A stretch of 34,485 bases of DNA, taken from the NCBI GenBank assembly GCA_937927445.1, contig CALAOB010000089.1, forward strand, positions 1 through 34,485, given 5' to 3'. This DNA is from an uncultured Oribacterium sp. (GTDB lineage Bacteria > Bacillota > Clostridia > Lachnospirales > Lachnospiraceae). Numbering within the stretch: position 1 is the first letter of the stretch; each line of letters opens with the position of its first letter. Of the stretch, positions 30,053 through 34,485 are shown piece by piece. Both the position numbers and the translations under genes were made by a program. The notes beneath the pieces were generated by a model. That model was not told the origin of the DNA and did no database searches. It saw only the letters and a list, made by a program, of their open reading frames with translations.

Positions 30053-30904
30053 TTACGTTTTCAGTTCGTTGTAGATATCACGCTTCGAGACGCCGCGGTC
30101 TTTCGCAACGGCCTTCATGGCGTCCTTCTCACTCATGCCCTGGTCGAGGTAGTGCTGCATATGCTCCGCGAGCGGCATGGCGTTCCAGTTCGCCTGTGCC
30201 TCCTCGGTGATGGACTCCGGGGAACGCCCCTCGATGACGAGCACATACTCGCCGAGCGGGTCCTCCTCCTGATACAGCGCGATGGCACCACCGAGGGTGG
30301 TACGGATCGCTTCCTCATGCTTCTTCGTGAGCTCACGACAGAGGGAGATACGGCGCTCATTGCCGAGGACATCCGCGAGATCCCGGAGCGTGACACGCAG
30401 CTTGTGCGGTGCCTCGTAGATGATCATCGTACGGGTCTCGGTGCGCAGCTCCTCGAGGATACGCTGACGCTCCTTCTTGTTCGCCTTTTCCGTCGGAAGG
30501 AAGGCCTCGAATGCGAAGCGGCGGGTCGGGAGCCCGGAGATGGTGAGGGCGGTGACGGCTGCGACCGGCCCCGGCAGCGAGGTGACGGTGATCCCGGCCT
30601 CGACGGCCTGCCGGACGAGCTCCTCACCCGGATCGGAAACGCAAGGCGTGCCGGCGTCCGTGATGATTGCGACATTCTTCCCGGCGAGCATATCCTGCAC
30701 CAGTGCCCGGGCCTTGTCGTATTTATTGAATTCATGGTACGCCGTCATCGGCGTTTTGATCTCGAAATGATTTAACAGCTTGATCGAGTTTCGTGTATCC
30801 TCCGCGGCGATCACGTCGACGGATTGTAAGCACTTTATCACGCGAAAGGTCATATCATCGAGATTACCGATCGGTGTCGCGCATACATACAGTGTTCCTG
30901 CCAT
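30053..30904 (-). CDS. rsmI: 16S rRNA (cytidine-1402 2'-O)-methyltransferase RsmI
   Basis: RsmI adds a 2'-O-methyl group to C1402 of 16S rRNA near the decoding centre. The 283-residue protein shows the tetrapyrrole methylase fold: MAGTLYVCATPIGNLDDMTF, AAEDTRNSIKLLNHF, ITDAGTPCVSDPGEELVRQA, LPGPVAAVTALTISGLPTRR and YEAPHKLRVTLRDLADVLG, all classic for the family. GGAGG precedes the ATG on the minus strand. In Bacillus subtilis the homologue (yabC) follows the trmN6-like yabB; here it is about 24 kb away and reversed, so the order has been broken. Confidence 0.96.
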   Translation of the reverse strand: MAGTLYVCATPIGNLDDMTFRVIKCLQSVDVIAAEDTRNSIKLLNHFEIKTPMTAYHEFNKYDKARALVQDMLAGKNVAIITDAGTPCVSDPGEELVRQAVEAGITVTSLPGPVAAVTALTISGLPTRRFAFEAFLPTEKANKKERQRILEELRTETRTMIIYEAPHKLRVTLRDLADVLGNERRISLCRELTKKHEEAIRTTLGGAIALYQEEDPLGEYVLVIEGRSPESITEEAQANWNAMPLAEHMQHYLDQGMSEKDAMKAVAKDRGVSKRDIYNELKT

Positions 30905-31004
30905 TGTAAACCTCCATAACTGTATCGTTAAGCTCCATTGTAAACGAAACGCTTCCTATAAACTATTAATTTTTTTCGGAATGTTTAAGATTTCAGCACA
31001 TTAC

Positions 31005-31033
31005 TTGCAAATATAGTAGGGCTCTGCTATATT
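31005..31033 (+). promoter_or_regulatory. Promoter of the lipoprotein gene with internal palindrome
   Basis: TTGCAA (31005-31010) and TATATT (31028-31033) are 17 bp apart, giving a leader of about 120 bases. An imperfect palindrome, ATATAGTAG (31011-31019) and CTGCTATAT (31024-31032) with a 4-nt loop, fills the spacer and reaches into the -10, so a regulator could act here. Confidence 0.6.
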
Positions 31034-31161
31034 ACGAATGATTAAAAGGCTCTTCGGGGCTTTATTTTTTACTTACAGAGTATATAAATCGGTCGCCGGT
31101 GCCGCGTATGTGCGCATATATCCGCATAGCCACGTGCCGGGCGATGATGAGGAGAAAAAAG

Positions 31162-31725
31162 ATGAAGAAACTCATGGCGATGCTTGTCCTGGCAGCGACG
31201 ATCTGTATGGCGGTTGCAGGATGTGGTAAGAAGGCAGATGATAAGACACAGGAGACCGTAAAGGCAGCGGAGACCGCACCGGATGGTTCTGTTGTTACGG
31301 AGGCGGCTGCAGAGGTGGAGACCAATGCGGAGAATGGTCTTCCGGCGAATCGTCAGCCGGATGCGACGGCACCGGTGGTCGATACCGTGATGGTATATGC
31401 GATGGTGAACGGCAAGATGTCCCAGGTGATGGATTCCGTAGAGGAGCTCAACGAGCAGACACTGCTTGATAAGCTGATCGAGCTCGGCACTGTGGCCGAG
31501 GGCACGACCCTCGTCAGCTTCGAGAAGGTGGACACCGGTGAGACCGTACTGGCCGGCCCGGGCGCTCCGGAGGGACAGGATACCATGGCGGTACAGGATG
31601 GCGCGCTGACACTGTCCGGTTTCAAGCCGGGTGAGGGCCTCGATGAGGCGACCGCAGAGAAGGCAGTAGCGGATACCTACGCTGCAAACTTCGAGCTGAA
31701 CCAGTGCACCGTCACACTTCAGTAA
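31162..31725 (+). CDS. Lipoprotein of unknown function
   Basis: The 187-residue product has a lipoprotein signal: MKKLMAMLVLAATICMAVAG-CGKK with lipobox VAGC, so the mature protein would be acylated at Cys and held at the outer face of the membrane. A Thr/Glu/Ala-rich linker (about 30-65) leads to a domain of about 110 residues (VVDTVMVYAMVNGKMSQVMD ... QTLLDKLIELGTVAEGTTLV ... NQCTVTLQ) whose pattern is reminiscent of GerMN-like domains of sporulation and germination proteins, but the match is not secure. GAGGAG is 7 bp upstream of the ATG at 31162; the upstream frame to 31099 is dismissed. A terminator follows. Confidence 0.8.
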   Translation: MKKLMAMLVLAATICMAVAGCGKKADDKTQETVKAAETAPDGSVVTEAAAEVETNAENGLPANRQPDATAPVVDTVMVYAMVNGKMSQVMDSVEELNEQTLLDKLIELGTVAEGTTLVSFEKVDTGETVLAGPGAPEGQDTMAVQDGALTLSGFKPGEGLDEATAEKAVADTYAANFELNQCTVTLQ

Positions 31726-31742
31726 GACACGAGACGAAAACA

Positions 31743-31768
31743 CCGCAGGGCCTCCTGCGGCGTTTTTT
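31743..31768 (+). terminator. Intrinsic terminator after the lipoprotein gene
   Basis: CCGCAGG (31743-31749) pairs with CCTGCGG (31754-31760) around a GCCT loop and is followed by a run of six T residues (31763-31768). It isolates the lipoprotein gene from the next gene. Confidence 0.85.
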
Positions 31769-31798
31769 CATATTCGGGGACCGATGAGAGGAGGAAGC

Positions 31799-32998
31799 AT
31801 GAATTTTAAACGTTTTGCAGCCATGGTGCTCTGCGTCATGACGATGTTTGGGGCGATGGCATTGAGCAGCGGAACGGAGGCGTACGCTGCGGACAGCGGC
31901 GAGCTCCGCGGTGTGTGGTTCTCCTACCTCGACTGGCAGAATATGCCGGCGGACGAGGCGGGCTTCAAGGCCGCGGCGGATCAGGTGATGTCCGACATCC
32001 AGAAGAACGGCATGAATGCGATTTTCTGCCATGTGCACAGTCACTCGGATGCGTATTATCCGTCCTCTGTGCTTCCGACCTCGAAGTTCCTCCCTGGAAA
32101 CGGAAGTTTCGATGCGCTTCAGTACATGATTGACAGCGCGCACCGGCACGGCCTCAGCTTCCACGCGTGGTTCAACCCGTACCGCGTGACGGGCTACCAG
32201 ATGAAGTGGTCGGACGTGCCGGCAGGCTCCATCGTGAAGCAGTGGTATGCGTCCGGCAGCCGGAACGTGCTGCTCTTCAACGGCAGCTACTACCTGAACC
32301 CGGCCCAGCCGGCGGTGCGCGATCTCGTCGTCTCCTCGATCCGTGAGGTGCTCACGAAGTACGCGATCGACGGCGTGCAGTTCGACGACTACTTCTACCC
32401 GGACCTCGGAAAGGATGCCGCGACGAACTTCGACTACCCGGAGTACCAGCTCTCCGGCGGGAACGCGGCAATCACGGAGTGGCGGAAGGCCAATGTCTCT
32501 GCCCTCATCGCTGCCGTGTCCCAGACCGTGCATGCGGTCCGTCCATCTGCGGTGTTCGGCGTGAGCCCGGTGGGGCCACTCCGAAATCTGCGAAGTGAGA
32601 AGAGTTACTTCGTAGACATTGACACATGGATGCGTAACACGGGCTACGTCGACTACGTGCTTCCGCAGATCTACTTCGATTTCGAGCAGAAGACCGGCAG
32701 TGGTGCGGCGTCGGATGCCGCGTATGCGACCTGCCTCGACAGCTGGCTGCAGCTTCGTCAGAAGACCGGCGGAAAGGTGAAGCTTTACATCGGCCTCGCG
32801 CTCTACAAGTGCGGTACGAACAGCTGGGACGGCAATGCGAAGCCGGAGTGGCTCCGCCGCAGTGATATCCTCCTCCGGGAGGTGCAGCTCGCACGGCAGA
32901 GCGGACAGGTGAGCGGCTTCGGCATCTACGCGTACCAGAACTTCGACGACGCCGCAGCACAGGCAGAGCTCACCAACCTGCGGACCGCGTTCAGCTGA
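31799..32998 (+). CDS. GHL10 (DUF187/UPF0748) glycoside hydrolase-like secreted protein
   Basis: The family (YngK-like, GHL10) has a TIM-barrel related to glycoside hydrolases acting on wall or peptidoglycan-linked glycans. The 399-residue protein has a signal peptide (MNFKRFAAMVLCVMTMFGAM, cleavage near AYA-ADSGE), then LRGVWFSYLDWQNM, NAIFCHVHSHSDAYYPSS, GLSFHAWFNPYRVTG, a candidate catalytic region DGVQFDDYFYP (Asp-Asp), FGVSPVGPLRN, VDYVLPQIYFDFEQKTG and FGIYAYQNFDDAA. These are canonical GHL10 motifs. There is no lipobox. AGGAGG is just upstream of the ATG at 31799. It is transcribed after the lipoprotein terminator, probably with its own promoter not clearly seen. Confidence 0.9.
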   Translation: MNFKRFAAMVLCVMTMFGAMALSSGTEAYAADSGELRGVWFSYLDWQNMPADEAGFKAAADQVMSDIQKNGMNAIFCHVHSHSDAYYPSSVLPTSKFLPGNGSFDALQYMIDSAHRHGLSFHAWFNPYRVTGYQMKWSDVPAGSIVKQWYASGSRNVLLFNGSYYLNPAQPAVRDLVVSSIREVLTKYAIDGVQFDDYFYPDLGKDAATNFDYPEYQLSGGNAAITEWRKANVSALIAAVSQTVHAVRPSAVFGVSPVGPLRNLRSEKSYFVDIDTWMRNTGYVDYVLPQIYFDFEQKTGSGAASDAAYATCLDSWLQLRQKTGGKVKLYIGLALYKCGTNSWDGNAKPEWLRRSDILLREVQLARQSGQVSGFGIYAYQNFDDAAAQAELTNLRTAFS

Positions 32999-33101
32999 GA
33001 CGTTGCCGGTCGGCAGAACAGAGGCTCGGCCGCCCGCTACGGCTTTTTCTGCCGGTCGGTCGGCGCAGTGTATATAGCAGCAGACATAGAAACAGACGTC
33101 G

Positions 33102-33128
33102 ATTTCCCTGCCCTTCCGGCAGGGAAAT
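33102..33128 (+). other. Hairpin in the leader of the helicase gene
   Basis: An 11-bp perfect stem, ATTTCCCTGCC / GGCAGGGAAAT with a CTTCC loop, lies just before the ribosome binding site (GAGGGGAG, 33137-33144) of the helicase gene and is not followed by a T-run. It might be an attenuator-like structure or the end of an upstream transcript; there is no firm evidence. Confidence 0.5.
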
Positions 33129-33155
33129 ATCATATAGAGGGGAGAAAATGTCCGC

Positions 33156-34485
33156 ATGATGACCTGGACCGAATTCAGGAACCGCTTTTCCATACAACTG
33201 AATCAGCAGCAGGAGAGCGCCGTGCAGTCCGTCGAGGGCCCGGTGCTCCTTCTGGCGGTGCCGGGCTCCGGTAAAACGACGGTGCTCGTCACGCGGCTCG
33301 GCTATATGGTCTACTGTGAGGGCATCGCGCCGGAGCGGATCCTGACGGTAACCTATACGGTGGCGGCGACGAAGGACATGGCGGCACGCTTCGCGCGCTG
33401 TTTCGGAGCAGAGATGGCGGAGCGCCTCGAGTTCCGCACCATCAACGGCATCTGTGCCCGCGTAATCCAGTACTGCAGCTGGAAGAGCGGTCGCACTGCG
33501 TTTTCTCTCCTCACGGATGAGAAGCGTATCGCCGCGATGCTCGCCGGTATCTACCAGCGGATCGAGCACAGCTATCCGACCGAGAGTGATCTGCAGAATG
33601 TCCGCACGCTCATCACCTTCATCAAGAACCGTATGCTGGGGGAGGAGGCGATCCGGGCGCTCGAAAAGGACGCGGAGATCCAGCTTCTCCGGATCTATAA
33701 GGCGTACAATGCAGAGCTCCGGGAGCATCAGCTCATGGATTACGACGATCAGATGGTCTATACATACACCATGCTGCAGCGCTTCCCGTGGCTCCTCGAG
33801 CATTTCCAGCAGCAGTACCCGTACATCTGCGTCGATGAGGCGCAGGACACCTCGAAGATCCAGCACGCCATCATCGCCCTCCTCGCGTCCCGGACCGAAA
33901 ATCTCTTCATGGTCGGCGACGAGGACCAGAGCATCTACGGCTTCCGGGCGGCCTATCCCGACGCGCTTCTCGAGTTCGAGCAGCACCATCCCGGCGCCCG
34001 TGTCCTCCTCATGGAAGAGAATTTCCGATCGGATGCGAGCATCGTCCGCGCCGCCGACCGCTTCATCCAGAAGAACACCCTGCGCCACGAAAAGCACATG
34101 CAGCCTACCCGCCCGAAGCAGCGCGAGATCCGCGAGATCCCGCTCGCGAACCGGAAGGCGCAGTACAGCTATCTCCTGAAGGTGGCAGAGGACTGCACGG
34201 CCGCGTATGTAGCGGCGGAGCGGGAACGACGGGCGACGGCAGACGGCGGTGCACAGGATCCGGCAGAGGCGAGCGCCGAGACAGCTTCCGCTGACACGCG
34301 CAGACCCCGGACCCAGATCGCGGTCCTCTACCGCGACCACGAGTGCGCGCTTCCACTGATCGACCTCCTCGAACGAAACGGCGTGCCTTACAGGATGCGG
34401 AATGCCGACATTGGCTTTTTCACGAACCGTGTCGTGCTCGACATCTGTAACATCATCCGCCTCGCCGAGAATCCGATGAACAGCG
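33156..34485 (+). CDS. UvrD/PcrA-like superfamily 1 helicase, cut by window end
   Basis: UvrD/PcrA/Rep helicases unwind DNA 3'-5' during repair and replication restart. About 443 residues are seen and the frame is open at the window end. Motifs in order: Q motif LNQQQESAVQ, Walker A VPGSGKTT (Lys40), motif Ia VTYTVAATKDMAARF, Walker B CVDEAQDTS (Asp227-Glu228), motif III GDEDQSIYGFRAA, motif IV region MEENFRSD. An insert of Ala/Arg/Glu-rich sequence (about 355-390) precedes IAVLYRDHECALPLIDLLER. The start at 33156 follows GAGGGGAG; ATG 33159 is equally possible. Which subfamily (PcrA or a UvrD-like nuclease partner) cannot be settled without the C-terminus. Confidence 0.93.
   Translation, partial: MMTWTEFRNRFSIQLNQQQESAVQSVEGPVLLLAVPGSGKTTVLVTRLGYMVYCEGIAPERILTVTYTVAATKDMAARFARCFGAEMAERLEFRTINGICARVIQYCSWKSGRTAFSLLTDEKRIAAMLAGIYQRIEHSYPTESDLQNVRTLITFIKNRMLGEEAIRALEKDAEIQLLRIYKAYNAELREHQLMDYDDQMVYTYTMLQRFPWLLEHFQQQYPYICVDEAQDTSKIQHAIIALLASRTENLFMVGDEDQSIYGFRAAYPDALLEFEQHHPGARVLLMEENFRSDASIVRAADRFIQKNTLRHEKHMQPTRPKQREIREIPLANRKAQYSYLLKVAEDCTAAYVAAERERRATADGGAQDPAEASAETASADTRRPRTQIAVLYRDHECALPLIDLLERNGVPYRMRNADIGFFTNRVVLDICNIIRLAENPMNS

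Noticed and set aside
33001..33065. Possible terminator after the GHL10 gene
   Set aside because: The arms GCCGGTCGGCAGAA and TTCTGCCGGTCGG pair only imperfectly across a long loop and no T-run follows.
31712..34340. Two long minus-strand frames (31712-33193 and 32991-34340)
   Set aside because: They are antisense to the GHL10 and helicase genes, whose motifs are clear, and show no family features.

Overview
The window looks like a chromosomal segment of a low-oxygen Gram-positive Clostridia, most likely a Lachnospiraceae-type Firmicute of moderately high GC. The basis is the block rpsF-ssb-rpsR-gdpP-rplI-dnaB, MecA, the holB-ricT-trmN6 order, clear AGGAGG-type ribosome binding sites, and typical -35/-10 promoters and intrinsic terminators. 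The family assignment is inference; no rRNA is present to test it. No tRNA, rRNA or CRISPR array was seen.

Layout. 1-580: 3' part of an IS200/IS605-type transposase gene and its hairpin-rich right end. 580-1380: AT-rich intergenic DNA with an 18-bp tandem hairpin repeat, then a small hypothetical gene and a terminator. 1445-6526: birA, a single-pass membrane protein, a guanylate-kinase-like gene, holB, ricT and trmN6. 6604-11949: a tightly packed six-gene secretion locus built around a SipW-type signal peptidase and two proteins with SipW-type (TasA/camelysin-like) signal peptides, plus three further exported proteins. 12022-14113: a DUF2156 protein, a GNAT acetyltransferase and a DUF951 protein. 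14239-19565: rpsF-ssb-rpsR (ending in a strong terminator), then gdpP-rplI-dnaB. 19754-20822: mecA and a DUF1858 protein. 20961-28681: a TetR regulator divergent from an MMPL transporter, a 953-residue exported helical protein and a secreted protein with choline-binding-like repeats. 28883-30012: azlCD. 30053-30904: rsmI on the minus strand. 31162-32998: a lipoprotein and a GHL10-family glycoside hydrolase-like protein. 33156-end: the N-terminal part of a UvrD/PcrA-like helicase, cut by the window end.

How the genes fit together. Two envelope-directed modules stand out. In the first, SipW would mature the TasA-like subunits, a bitopic proline-rich protein could hold them at the membrane, and two secreted proteins of unknown type are co-translated with them; this looks like an extracellular fibre or matrix locus, but a variant whose downstream members I do not recognise. 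In the second, a TetR repressor probably controls an MMPL exporter made together with a large exported coiled-coil-like protein and probably a wall-binding protein. The most unusual non-coding signal is an 18-bp hairpin unit present three times in tandem at 760-813 and twice in tandem at 6532-6567, immediately ahead of the SipW locus.
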